Of a DNA stretch of 25,805 nucleotides, positions 16,360-24,179 are shown piece by piece. Position 1 is the first letter of the stretch. Every line of letters starts with the position of its first letter. Where the stretch lies: positions 1-25,805 of the forward strand of contig JAXHVA010000059.1 in NCBI GenBank assembly GCA_034189035.1, written 5' to 3'. Both the position numbers and the translations under genes were made by a program. This stretch comes from JAUXFK01 sp034189035. GTDB lineage: Bacteria > Desulfobacterota > UBA8473. A model generated the notes under the pieces. The model did not search any database. It saw only the letters and a program-made list of their open reading frames with translations, and was not told the DNA's origin.

Positions 16360-16904
16360 ATCGCACCTCCTTTGTTTTAAATCGTTGAAAAGCATCGTTT
16401 TGAATGTTGGGGATAAGGAACTGGATAAAGTCCTCACTCATAACAGGGACGGATTCGCAAGAGATATCAAAATATATTTGTGGAAGAGCATGTTCCTCTA
16501 ACCAAACGATCTCATACATTATCTGATAATCCTCCCACACCTCTTCGTACCTTTTCGACTCTTTCCACTCAGGAAACATCCTTAACGGCGAGGACCACCA
16601 TAAAACAACAAGTACTATCGCACAAGAAATCCCTGCAACGATAAGCCTTTGCCAATTCCAGACTAGCGACCAGGGTATTTTAGCACTCCTTGACTCGCAG
16701 AGGGGTATCCTTTTTTTATAAGGGGGTGTTAAAACTCTTGAGTTATCGCCCAATCGCGAAAGAAGACAATGAAAGTCGTTCCTTTTGGATAAGGCACATT
16801 GGACACTTCTTCAGATGGTCCTGCAATGGATATGGCAGATCAGTCACATCGACAACTGCCTGGATTATCTGATGCTCACTTAAATGTTCTCCTCTTTGCC
16901 TCAT
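16349..16904 (-). pseudogene. Anti-sigma factor with HX3CX2C zinc motif, frameshifted
   Basis: Read in one frame from ATG 16904 the protein begins MRQRGEHLSEHQIIQAVVD, followed by DHLKKCPMC, an HX3CX2C zinc-binding motif of ZAS-type anti-sigma factors. That frame stops soon after (FAIGR*). The rest lies in a second frame (RLGDNSRVLTPPYKKRIPL, then a membrane helix with LIVAGISCAIVLVVLWWSS and a periplasmic-like tail) to the stop at 16349. Removing one T near 16765-16780 restores a single frame of about 184 residues. The start overlaps the sigma-factor stop as ATGA, with AGGAG upstream. The expected role is to sequester the adjacent ECF sigma factor at the membrane. Confidence 0.6.
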
Positions 16905-17537
16905 CGTCTTTCTCCTCTTAAGAGACGAACCAGACTTGTATCCCCTTGAAATTTGTGAATGGCTCGGTAAAGATGCATTTTAACAGTACTCTCACTCTTA
17001 TTAAATAATCTGAGCGTCCCTTATACCAAGCTCATCAAAAAACCTCAAAAGGAAGACCTCCCGTTCCCAATGGCTCAATTTTTTTACGAAAAGCCCCAGA
17101 CACTCCCAAAACTCCTGTTTCATGAGGTTGCTATCCGTCCAAGGGGGATCGTAGATTTCTCTCTTAACTTCCTCATACCCTTGCTCCCTATTATCGATAC
17201 CGATAAAGGCAAAAATCTGTCTCTTTCTTTTGAAATCACGTACCCGATTCACTGCAATCTTGAAAAGCCAGGATTTAAAATAGTTGGTGTCTTTTAGGCT
17301 TTGTACACTCCTGAAGGCTTTTAGAAAAATCTCCTGCGTAAGATCCTCTGCATCCATCTGTGAAAAAGTACGATAATAGACCATCTGAAATATCCTCTCT
17401 TGGAAAAGTGTTACAAGTTTTTCAAAGGACTCCCTATCCCCTATCCTGGCCGCTTTCGCCAAATTGGTTATTTGGTATTCTTTATCAGATGTCTCTGTTT
17501 TGTTGTATTGTTGATTTGGTTCCACAAATGCTACCAT
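16901..17537 (-). pseudogene. ECF sigma factor (RpoE-like), frameshifted in region 4
   Basis: The first frame runs from ATG 17537 to 17001 and carries sigma region 2 (YYRTFSQMDAEDLTQEIFLK, KSWLFKIAVNRVRDFKRKR) and the start of region 4 (LSHWEREVFLLRFFDELGIRDAQII). It then hits TAA. The following frame gives NKSESTVKMHLYRAIHKFQG and ends at TGA 16903-16901, which overlaps the anti-sigma ATG. Removing one T near 17005-17010 joins them into a 211-residue factor with the normal region 4 recognition helix. The head-to-tail overlap with the anti-sigma gene supports the joined frame. The gene is therefore a normal ECF sigma factor with a single-base lesion or read error. Confidence 0.65.
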
Positions 17538-17926
17538 CTGGTGTTTTGATCTCTTGTTTATCTCCTATGACGAGTAATCAAGGAATTTTGTCTACAATAA
17601 TTTGGTTTTTTATAGGATATTTTAGAGAATGCCTATTGACTTAATGAGGAAAGGCGATCACGCTTATAAAAGCGTCGGACTTATCTGAGGTGCAGTGATC
17701 ATTAAGAAATGGAGATTTTTTCTTGTTTGTGAGTCTCAGCAATACACATTTGTGACTGTCTCATACAAATGATTAAGACTGTTCTTTCTTAATGATTACT
17801 CTCACTCACTAGCAAGTTTTGCACGGGTTAAAATGTGACCATCTTTACTTTGACCGTTTTTTGCTGAAGGAAGTCATTAAACATTTCTTAGAATATATGA
17901 AGAGGAAAGGAGGCGGCAGTCACGCT
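17538..17926. other. Intergenic region between radical SAM gene and sigma operon, with inverted repeats
   Basis: No gene is seen. The stretch contains a hairpin ACGCTT-ATAA-AAGCGT at 17660-17675. It also holds a perfect 12-bp inverted repeat, ATCATTAAGAAA (17698-17709) and TTTCTTAATGAT (17785-17796), about 75 bases apart. Between its arms lies the smaller pair CATTTGT/ACAAATG. It should hold the sigma-factor promoter. The radical SAM gene's 3' end lies on the other side. Confidence 0.45.
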
Positions 17927-18949
17927 TTAGGTACTCACGTGTTGCGCTAGATAACACACAGGGTCAGAAGCAAACCAGTCGCCTGTCAGCTGGTATGCTC
18001 TCACTCTGCATCCTCCGCAAATATAATTATAAGAGCATTCTCCACATGCACCTTTAAGGTTTTTGGGATCATGAATCTCATAAAAAAAGCGGTTGGAAAC
18101 AACTTCTGACCATATCTCTTTAAGTGTCTTTTCTCTGATATTCCCTACCTTAAAATCTGCAAAAAGGCAGACGATTACATCACCATTGGCCTTTACATTT
18201 AAATATCTCCCCATCCCACATATCCGGGAAGTCTGTTCTCCATACTGAGAAAGTATGCGGCAATATAAGGGATCATAAACATAGAAGTTAAGGCCAGTTT
18301 TTTTATTAATTTCCCTTGCTTTGCAGTAAAAATTATGTAAATACTCTTCGTACTTATGGCCTATTAAGGCCAACTCACGATATACTTCCATGCCTCTGCC
18401 TTGCGGGCGTAAGCTCATCCAACACCCTTCTACTCCCAGCTCTGCAGCAAAATTCATAATCTCGAAGGTTTCTTCTGCATTTGCCTTTGTCAGGGTACAT
18501 GTTATTCCTTGAAGGATACCGGCTTTTAAACAGGTTTCTATTGCTTCTTTTGCCTTATCACAAGTACCTTCCTTGCGACTTAACGTATCACAGATATCAC
18601 TGCTTAGAGCATCAAGGGCAATATTCACCAGAACATTTTTTCTGGCCATTTCCTCTGCCCATATCTCTTTCATACCCGTTCCTTTGGTAATAATACTACA
18701 GTGAAGTTCCAATGTATGGGCATAATCAAATAACTCAAATATATCCTCCCTCAAAAGAGGTTCCCCACCGATAATAACAAAATATTTAGAAAAATCTGCA
18801 ACCTGCGCGATTAGCTCTCTGGCCTGTTCAGTTGAAAGCTCATCTAAGTTATCCAAGGCATCGTTGTTACAACAATACGTGCAATTCAGATTGCAACGAT
18901 TGGTTGCAAACCAGATTAATTCAGGGCAGGGTTCCCTATTTAATATCAA
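17927..18949 (-). CDS. Radical SAM/SPASM protein, NirJ/Ahb-like family
   Basis: The 340-residue protein has the radical SAM cluster motif at Cys19, Cys23 and Cys26 (NRCNLNCTYC). FVIIGGEPLLREDIFEL follows at about 56-72. A C-terminal SPASM domain contains CGMGRYLNVKANGDVIVC, CGECSYNYICGGCRVRAY and a final DPVC, all with the typical cysteine pattern. The CGGCRxRAY...DPxC ending is characteristic of the NirJ/AhbC/AhbD branch (haem d1 or siroheme-derived haem biosynthesis) and related peptide-modifying enzymes, so a haem-related or peptide role is possible. No other ahb or nir gene, and no precursor peptide, is adjacent. The only in-frame start is TTG 18949, with a weak ribosome binding site and a TAA two codons upstream. 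Confidence 0.8.
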   Translation of the reverse strand: MILNREPCPELIWFATNRCNLNCTYCCNNDALDNLDELSTEQARELIAQVADFSKYFVIIGGEPLLREDIFELFDYAHTLELHCSIITKGTGMKEIWAEEMARKNVLVNIALDALSSDICDTLSRKEGTCDKAKEAIETCLKAGILQGITCTLTKANAEETFEIMNFAAELGVEGCWMSLRPQGRGMEVYRELALIGHKYEEYLHNFYCKAREINKKTGLNFYVYDPLYCRILSQYGEQTSRICGMGRYLNVKANGDVIVCLFADFKVGNIREKTLKEIWSEVVSNRFFYEIHDPKNLKGACGECSYNYICGGCRVRAYQLTGDWFASDPVCYLAQHVST

Positions 18950-18989
18950 AACTTACACCATCTTGATAAGAAATTATTATTGGCTGATT

Positions 18990-19101
18990 AATGTCTATAC
19001 AAAAATGAGCAATTATGTTCAAGGTTAAAAAAAGGGAATAGGATTAAAATCTGAGCCTGACGCAGAGATTGGGCAAAAGGGCTCATTATGGATGGGCCCT
19101 A
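18990..19101. repeat. MITE-like intergenic element, copy C
   Basis: The shortest copy (112 bases). The left end AATGTCTATACAAAAATGAG matches the left end of copy D at most positions, and the right end read inward (AGGGCCCATCCATAATGAGC) is its inverted partner. The block GAGATTGGGCAAAAGGGC is shared with copies A and D. It ends about 2 bases before the GspB-like gene's stop codon and fills the gap upstream of the radical SAM gene. Confidence 0.65.
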
Positions 19102-19102
19102 T

Positions 19103-19774
19103 TTAATTAAGTTTAAATATCAACTTCCTCTCTCTCGCTCCCCTTTTAACGACAACAAATTCACTGCTTATACGTACAATAGAAAACCCTTGAATAGAGT
19201 CTCCCTCTCTTACGATCTTCCCGTTTATAACTGCTATACGTTCACCTGGATCAAATGACCATGCGATTGCCTGCAATTCTAAATGTGAATCTATGAGCTG
19301 TCCAAAAGTATCAGATTGTTTTGATACTGCAGGCTTTGGTTCTTCGTTTATAGATTTATTCGCATATGAACCATTCTTAAAATTGGAAGTATCCTTCGAA
19401 AGCACCCCTTGTTTTTTCAATTTTTTTTGAAGAAGATCTGATGTTGTCTCAATAACTGGTTTTGTATTCCTCGTATTTGTCTCAAGGGGAGAGACGGTAT
19501 CTTCTTCCTTCACTTTCTCTGCTGGCCTAGAAGATATAATTTCAGGAGAAGGGGCTTTGATGATGTGCTGTCTTTCGTGTAACAGTACCCATCCGAAGAA
19601 ACCGATTATAACTGCAACGAAAAATATGAGAAAGGATCTACTAGATAGCCAAGCCCTTTTTACAGATTTGTTTACTGCCTTTATATTATCTATTGTTTTC
19701 GGCCATCGTGGAAAATCAATTTGCCTTGCAGTTTCATCTTCAAGCTTCTTTAATGCCCTTAATATTGAACTCAA
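19103..19774 (-). CDS. GspB-like general secretion pathway protein
   Basis: The 223-residue protein opens MSSILRALKKLEDETARQ, an N-terminus shared with GspB/PulB proteins. A single membrane helix lies at about residues 46-66 (RSFLIFFVAVIIGFFGWVLL). A low-complexity linker follows, and the C-terminal domain carries the GspB signature LQAIAWSFDPGERIAVINGK followed by IVREGDSIQGFSIVRI. GspB works with the ATPase GspA (ExeA) in placing the type II secretion secretin through peptidoglycan. Its gene lies 74 bases downstream of the ExeA-like gene, which fits this pair. The start is a TTG at 19774 and is the main uncertainty. No other type II secretion gene is in the window. Confidence 0.75.
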   Translation of the reverse strand: MSSILRALKKLEDETARQIDFPRWPKTIDNIKAVNKSVKRAWLSSRSFLIFFVAVIIGFFGWVLLHERQHIIKAPSPEIISSRPAEKVKEEDTVSPLETNTRNTKPVIETTSDLLQKKLKKQGVLSKDTSNFKNGSYANKSINEEPKPAVSKQSDTFGQLIDSHLELQAIAWSFDPGERIAVINGKIVREGDSIQGFSIVRISSEFVVVKRGARERKLIFKLN

Positions 19775-19848
19775 CTTTCAAGCACATCCTTTTATCTGCT
19801 AAGTAATTCTAATTGTACTGCAACTACAGACTCTTTAGCTCTATAAAA

Positions 19849-21576
19849 TCATTTGCCTAAAATATGAGGTATCTTCAAAGATTCTATTTCATTGTAAAGC
19901 ACGATCTTTGTCAATGAACCCACAATTCCATCTACAGGTACACCGTGTCTTTCTTGGATTAATTCTACCGCTCTTTTGGTCTTTTCATCATAAGAGGGGT
20001 TGATTTCAATTTCATCAAACCCAATATCCCGCAAAAGGATCTTCAGGGTTATTATAGAATCTATCGGGGCATTCAGTGGAATTATGCCTGTACATGTTCG
20101 AAAATTTTTCCATAAGATGTAGGCCTCACCAGACCAGTAAGGCGCCATTTCATGCAGTTCAATTTCTATAGCATCGTTTTCTTCACCGCCTATTAAAGTA
20201 ATCCTGTTCCCTTCTATCCTGCAAAGAGTAAGGTACGAGGAACTGAGATCGGTAGGAAGGTAAAACTCGAGTATAGCGGGGAGATTTAATCCCAAAAGAA
20301 TCCCTAGGTCTCCTGCAATGCGTTGGATCAAAAGACCGTTTTGCTTTGCAGCAAGTTTAAAAAAGGTGAAATCATCTTCCATTTGATCGAGGTATGATGT
20401 GATTTGAGAACCCGTATTCCAAAAATCTAAAGCAGACTTGATAGCTGTGTATCTCGATGAATCCACATCCAACCCCTCAAGGAACTCTGACAAATTCTTT
20501 TTTGGTTTCATAATAACAGGTTCCACCTGTGTAATTCCCTTCTCTCTTTTTTCAATGAGGTGTTTTTCATCGATAGCCCCAGTGGATATTTTCACATCTG
20601 AGTGTTCTCGATATTGGGCCTCACTTTTTTTGCGTACCGATGTTTTAAGAGGGAAATCCATAATGATTATTCCAGGAGTATAAAAGATAAATAAAAAGAA
20701 TGCGATGCATGCTAGAAAAACAAAAAGTATTAACCTGTTTCTTTGTGCAATAGTGTACCGTTTCAGATCTCTTCCACTTGCCAATTCCATGATCGCTTTT
20801 CTGGCTATACTTCCTGTTATCTTATGCCTATTCATGACATAGGCATAAAGAAGCATTCGATCACAAGCGATATTTATCAAACGGGGGATACCTCGTGAAT
20901 ATTTAAAGATATAATGAAAGGCAAGTCTGCTGAATCTGGCTACCGGTCTTTGAGAGGCGATATTTATCCGGTGTTGGATGTATCCTCTTGTCTCTTTATA
21001 TGACAAAGGACTAAGATGGCAACAAAGAGTTATTCTCTGTCCTAGCTGTCTAAGTTCATTCGAGTCAAGCATCTCTCCCAGTTCAGGCTGTCCCACGAGA
21101 ATTATCTGTAAGAGTTTATCTCTATCGGTCTCCAGGTTGGAAAGCAATCTTAGCTGTTCCAATACCTCTTTGTTTAGGTTCTGTGCTTCGTCAATAAGTA
21201 GAATCACCTTTTTCCCCTTTGTCTTCTCATCCATTAGAAAAATATTCAGGGTATCTATAAGGTCTTTCGTATTATCCGATTCGGAGCTGATCCCAAATTC
21301 ATCATTGATAGCCTTCAATAACTGCAATGAGTCCAACTTAGGATTAAAGATATACGCAGCTTCTATATCTCCATCAAGATCTTGAAGAAAGGAACGGCAA
21401 ATGGTTGTCTTGCCGGTTCCTACCTCTCCTGTAATCTCAACAAAACCATCCCCCTGAGAAATCGCATATTTAAGATGGGCAATCGCTTCCTCATGACTTC
21501 TGCTAAGATAGAGATAGGCAGGGTTAGGAACCAGCTTGAAAGGCCTTTCTTTTAAACCAAAAAAGTTTTTATACAT
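19849..21576 (-). CDS. ExeA/GspA-like AAA ATPase with peptidoglycan-binding C-terminus
   Basis: The 575-residue protein begins MYKNFFGLKERPFKLVPNPA, the ExeA/GspA hallmark. The AAA core has Walker A EVGTGKTT (about 51-58), Walker B VILLIDEAQ (about 124-132) and a sensor region VGQPELGEML. A membrane helix lies at about residues 284-306 (LILFVFLACIAFFLFIFYTP). The periplasmic part ends with a peptidoglycan-binding-1 type domain (residues about 510-560, with YDEKTKRAVELIQERHGVPV followed by DGIVG). The family pumps energy into secretin assembly or pilus-like export and binds cell wall. Its partner gspB-like gene is downstream. An inverted repeat (21599-21684) lies in the 5' region. Confidence 0.85.
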   Translation of the reverse strand: MYKNFFGLKERPFKLVPNPAYLYLSRSHEEAIAHLKYAISQGDGFVEITGEVGTGKTTICRSFLQDLDGDIEAAYIFNPKLDSLQLLKAINDEFGISSESDNTKDLIDTLNIFLMDEKTKGKKVILLIDEAQNLNKEVLEQLRLLSNLETDRDKLLQIILVGQPELGEMLDSNELRQLGQRITLCCHLSPLSYKETRGYIQHRINIASQRPVARFSRLAFHYIFKYSRGIPRLINIACDRMLLYAYVMNRHKITGSIARKAIMELASGRDLKRYTIAQRNRLILFVFLACIAFFLFIFYTPGIIIMDFPLKTSVRKKSEAQYREHSDVKISTGAIDEKHLIEKREKGITQVEPVIMKPKKNLSEFLEGLDVDSSRYTAIKSALDFWNTGSQITSYLDQMEDDFTFFKLAAKQNGLLIQRIAGDLGILLGLNLPAILEFYLPTDLSSSYLTLCRIEGNRITLIGGEENDAIEIELHEMAPYWSGEAYILWKNFRTCTGIIPLNAPIDSIITLKILLRDIGFDEIEINPSYDEKTKRAVELIQERHGVPVDGIVGSLTKIVLYNEIESLKIPHILGK

Positions 21577-21598
21577 ACGATTCAGTCCATTACTTAAA

Positions 21599-21684
21599 GT
21601 CCGCTTTTATCAGATGTACCTTTTTAAACGGCTTTGTGTCTATCCTAAAAAAAATCTCTGGTTATCACTCCTAATAAAGCGGAC
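21599..21684. repeat. Inverted repeat upstream of the ExeA-like gene
   Basis: GTCCGCTTT at 21599-21607 is a perfect inverted match to AAAGCGGAC at 21676-21684, with 68 bases between. The similarity continues inward with one gap (TATCAG against ATTAGG). It lies just upstream of the ExeA-like start codon (21576). It could be a long-range leader hairpin, an operator or the ends of a very small insertion. It does not match the TIRs of the MITE-like family. Confidence 0.4.
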
Positions 21685-21993
21685 GACTAAGAGGATTTTT
21701 GGTCATCATCCATCAATACTACTCTAATGAGGGGCTGAGGTCAAATAAGTTATGAAGAGTTTAAAAGGATATATTTAAAGAGATAATAATCTCTATTTGT
21801 AGCTGTATAGCCGGATCATAAAGCTCCTTAGCTCATTAAGATCGCTAAGCAATCACCGCTATTTTTATTTGAAGGGATTGAAAAGGATAGAACCATCGCT
21901 TCTCTCATTATCGAATTCAGCTTCGTTGGCGATTTGCAGATAGTAACTGTAAGGTTTTCGTTTAAAGAACAGTACGAATATTAAAGATAGTGG
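21685..21993. other. Non-coding stretch between ferredoxin and ExeA-like genes
   Basis: No gene is visible. A palindrome AGAGAT-AATA-ATCTCT lies at 21779-21794, a weak hairpin that could serve as a transcription end for the ferredoxin operon on the minus strand. No U-tract of standard length follows it. The stretch must also contain the promoter of the ExeA-like gene, which I could not place. Confidence 0.3.
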
Positions 21994-22269
21994 TTACCAA
22001 GTATGAGCGATCACATCATGTTTACATACACTCCGACAGTTCACTTCATTTTTACTACAACCTGGATTAAAACCGAGACATATATAACTCACTTTACTCT
22101 TTACCTCATCTCTCACTTTTACGACTATATCCCCATAATCATCCTCTGCAAGTTCGAGTACATTTTGAGGACATGCATCAATACAATCTCCACAACCATC
22201 ACACTTATCTGTATCTATCACAAGATAGTATTCTCCACTGCCATCTGCATAACCATAGTTTATTATCAT
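21994..22269 (-). CDS. Small 4Fe-4S ferredoxin with atypical second cluster
   Basis: The 91-residue protein has a standard cluster motif, Cys23-x2-Cys26-x2-Cys29-x3-Cys33-Pro (KCDGCGDCIDACP). The second half carries Cys64, Cys71, Cys78 and Cys82, in 'YICLGFNPGC' and 'NCRSVCKH', with spacings C-x6-C-x6-C-x3-C instead of the usual C-x2-C-x2-C-x3-C. It ends HDVIAHTW. A ferredoxin of this kind would supply low-potential electrons to the activator ATPases encoded directly upstream. The start codon overlaps the stop of the upstream activator gene as ATGA, so they should be translationally coupled. The gene order P-Q-M in the Azoarcus bzd operon has a ferredoxin in the same place (BzdM). Confidence 0.8.
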   Translation of the reverse strand: MIINYGYADGSGEYYLVIDTDKCDGCGDCIDACPQNVLELAEDDYGDIVVKVRDEVKSKVSYICLGFNPGCSKNEVNCRSVCKHDVIAHTW

Positions 22270-23081
22270 TGCTGTCTCCTTTTCATGGTCTTATTTTTGG
22301 GTTTATCCCTTTTGTATCTTTCTTTTGCGAAGATAGCAGCGCCTAAAGCACCGATAATCTGAGGCTCTTCTGATATAAGCGGTTTCAACCCTACCTTCTC
22401 GCTCACCTTTTTTACTACACCTATATTTTTTGCAATACCACCAGTAATAACAAAATCCTTTTCAACGCCTACCCTTTGAAGCAATGCATATACCCTAGTC
22501 GCTATAGCCTCATGAATACCCGATAGGATCTCACTCTTTGGAGTCCCGGTTCTCAATAGAGAGACCAACTCTGATTTTGCAAAGACAGCACATGCAGAGC
22601 TTACCATCGCATCCTTTTCGGCCTTGAGGGATATCTCGCCAATATCTTGTAGGGGGACATCCAACACATCAGCCACGACTTCACAGAATCTCCCTGTACC
22701 AGCTGCGCATTTGTCATTCATCGCAAAATTGGTAACCTTCCCTGAATCATTGCATCTTATGGCTTTACAGTCTTGTCCTCCCATGTCTAAGATGGTTCTT
22801 GCTGTGGGAAATACGTAATTGGCCCCTTTTGCATGGCATGAAATCTCCGTGATGTTTTCATTTGCAAAAGGGACGATTACTCTCCCATACCCCGTTGCTA
22901 TTGTGTATTCAATATCTTTAAAAGAGATCCCTGCCTTTTTCAATGCTTCATCCAATGCTTTTTCACCTGTCTTTGCACTGTCAGCTCCTGTTCTAACTAT
23001 ACTGTAAGAGATTATCTCTCCATCCTCTAATATTACTGCTTCGCCACTTAGAGATCCAATATCTATACCAACAACTCTCAT
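22266..23081 (-). CDS. BadF/BcrD-type activator ATPase (2-hydroxyacyl-CoA dehydratase / benzoyl-CoA reductase activator family)
   Basis: The 271-residue protein is an ASKHA-fold ATPase of the HgdC/BcrAD family, which couples ATP hydrolysis to a low-potential one-electron transfer to a dehydratase or benzoyl-CoA reductase. It has phosphate-1 GIDIGSLSGEAV (residues about 5-16), DMGGQDCKAI (99-108) and the adenosine motif VITGGIAKNIG. The [4Fe-4S]-bridging cysteines are Cys125 (NDKCAAGTG) and Cys164 (SSACAVFAKSE), matching the positions in HgdC. I chose ATG 23081, with AAGGAG 7 bases upstream, over a frame starting at 23120. GGQ is intact, as in BcrD/BzdQ. No catalytic HgdA/B, BcrB/C or BzdN/O subunit lies near. 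Confidence 0.85.
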   Translation of the reverse strand: MRVVGIDIGSLSGEAVILEDGEIISYSIVRTGADSAKTGEKALDEALKKAGISFKDIEYTIATGYGRVIVPFANENITEISCHAKGANYVFPTARTILDMGGQDCKAIRCNDSGKVTNFAMNDKCAAGTGRFCEVVADVLDVPLQDIGEISLKAEKDAMVSSACAVFAKSELVSLLRTGTPKSEILSGIHEAIATRVYALLQRVGVEKDFVITGGIAKNIGVVKKVSEKVGLKPLISEEPQIIGALGAAIFAKERYKRDKPKNKTMKRRQQ

Positions 23082-23097
23082 ATGATATCTCCTTAAC

Positions 23098-23166
23098 TTA
23101 CAACGATTCCTTTTTATCAAGCAGTTTTTTTACCCATCGGGTTACTTGCTTTTCCTTTTGTGTCAT
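23098..23166 (-). CDS. Possible 22-residue leader or remnant ORF between the two activator genes
   Basis: A short frame on the minus strand starts ATG 23166 and reads MTQKEKQVTRWVKKLLDKKE, ending SL, before a stop at 23098. The stop lies 16 bases before the start codon of the next activator. It has no good ribosome binding site. The frame is open for 15 more codons upstream, to a TGA. It could be a leader peptide or the tail of a lost gene, or chance. It is included because the activator gap (23082-23344) is unusually long for an operon. Confidence 0.2.
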   Translation of the reverse strand: MTQKEKQVTRWVKKLLDKKESL

Positions 23167-23310
23167 TTTATTACTATGAAATGGAAAACTATCAACAGGC
23201 TTCAACGACCGTCAAATTCTAATGCATGTATTATCTGAACCTCTCAGTGATATAAGAAAGAGAAAGAAAAGGATGTGATTTTACACAGATTAACATTTGA
23301 TTGCCGTTTC

Positions 23311-23344
23311 TTGTAACTCTTGTCAAAAAACCAAAGTGTTACAA
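23311..23344 (-). repeat. Intercistronic stem-loop after the BcrA-like gene
   Basis: On the plus strand TTGTAAC (23311-23317) and GTTACAA (23338-23344) form a perfect 7-bp inverted repeat, extended by CTT/AAG beyond one mismatch. It begins directly after the stop codon of the BcrA-like gene. There is no U-tract, so it may be an mRNA processing or stability hairpin and not a terminator. The remaining gap to 23082 holds only the possible leader ORF. Confidence 0.4.
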
Positions 23345-24115
23345 TTATTTATAATCTTGAGCAATAAGGGCGGCGCCCAATGCACCAACGATTTGAGGAT
23401 CTTCAGGTACATATATTTTCAATCCGAGTTTTTCTTCCAATGCTCTTACCATGCCTATATTCTTTGCGACACCACCAGTCATTACGACATCGTTCTGTGT
23501 CCCCATCCGATTTGACATGCCGAAAATTCTATCTGCTATAGACTCTAGTATACCTGCTAATATATCATTTCGTGGTGTCCCTCTGTGAACATGGGAGACT
23601 ACCTCAGACTCGGCAAATACAGCACACATATTGCTGATCGGAGCCTTTTTTTCGTATTTCAAAGAGAGCTCACCTACCTCCTCGATTGGTACCTCCATTG
23701 CCTTTGCCATAGTATCTAAAAATATGCCTGTCCCGGCTGCACACTTGTCATTACCTGTAAAGTCTTCTACATCTCCCTTTTCATTAAGTCGTATCACTTT
23801 GCTACTTTCAGCACCGATATCAATGACTTTCCTTGCCAAGGGGAATAACCAATGAGCTCCTTTCGCATGGCAAAACATCTCTGATTTCGTATTGTTTGTA
23901 AAAGCAACCGACTTTTTACCATAACCTGTCGCAACAATATTCTCTAACTGATCGAAAGAAAGCCTCGCCTTCTTTAAGGCTTCATCCATGGCTTTTTTCG
24001 CAATTACAGCTCCTTCTTCACCTGTCGATAATACACTAGTAGACAATATCTTATCATCTTTTAATATAACTACTTTGGTAGTGAGTGAACCAACATCAAT
24101 GCCGGCTACAACCAT
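23345..24115 (-). CDS. BcrA/BzdP-like activator ATPase (BadF/BadG/BcrA/BcrD family)
   Basis: The 256-residue protein is the paralogue of the downstream activator. It has GIDVGSLTTKVV (about 5-16) and MTGGVAKNIGMV near the C-terminus. Cluster cysteines Cys125 (NDKCAAGTG) and Cys164 (SNMCAVFAES) are present. Where HgdC and the partner have DxGGQD, this one has IDIGAESSKV (98-107), so the two Gly-Gln positions are Ala-Glu. That is the substitution I associate with the BcrA/BzdP branch of heterodimeric activators, so the two would form an alpha/beta pair. GGAGG lies 7 bases before ATG 24115. A candidate operator lies 65 bases upstream, between it and the TetR gene. Confidence 0.85.
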   Translation of the reverse strand: MVVAGIDVGSLTTKVVILKDDKILSTSVLSTGEEGAVIAKKAMDEALKKARLSFDQLENIVATGYGKKSVAFTNNTKSEMFCHAKGAHWLFPLARKVIDIGAESSKVIRLNEKGDVEDFTGNDKCAAGTGIFLDTMAKAMEVPIEEVGELSLKYEKKAPISNMCAVFAESEVVSHVHRGTPRNDILAGILESIADRIFGMSNRMGTQNDVVMTGGVAKNIGMVRALEEKLGLKIYVPEDPQIVGALGAALIAQDYK

Positions 24116-24179
24116 CGAAAACCTCCATCTTAAAATTCATTAAGATCATAAATAATAATCAAAAAAAGAAATTGAATTC

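Noticed and set aside
16901..17020. In-frame UGA as selenocysteine in the sigma operon
   Set aside because: The break in the sigma gene is TAA TAA and is repaired by one base; tRNA-Sec cannot explain it.
17646..17927. Direct repeat GAGGAAAGG...TCACGCTT at about 17646 and 17891
   Set aside because: The match is interrupted, and only short blocks agree, so a repeat cannot be supported.
21250..21300. ATCCGA...TCGGA motif inside the ExeA-like gene, resembling the candidate operator
   Set aside because: It lies in coding sequence with a different spacing; most likely chance.
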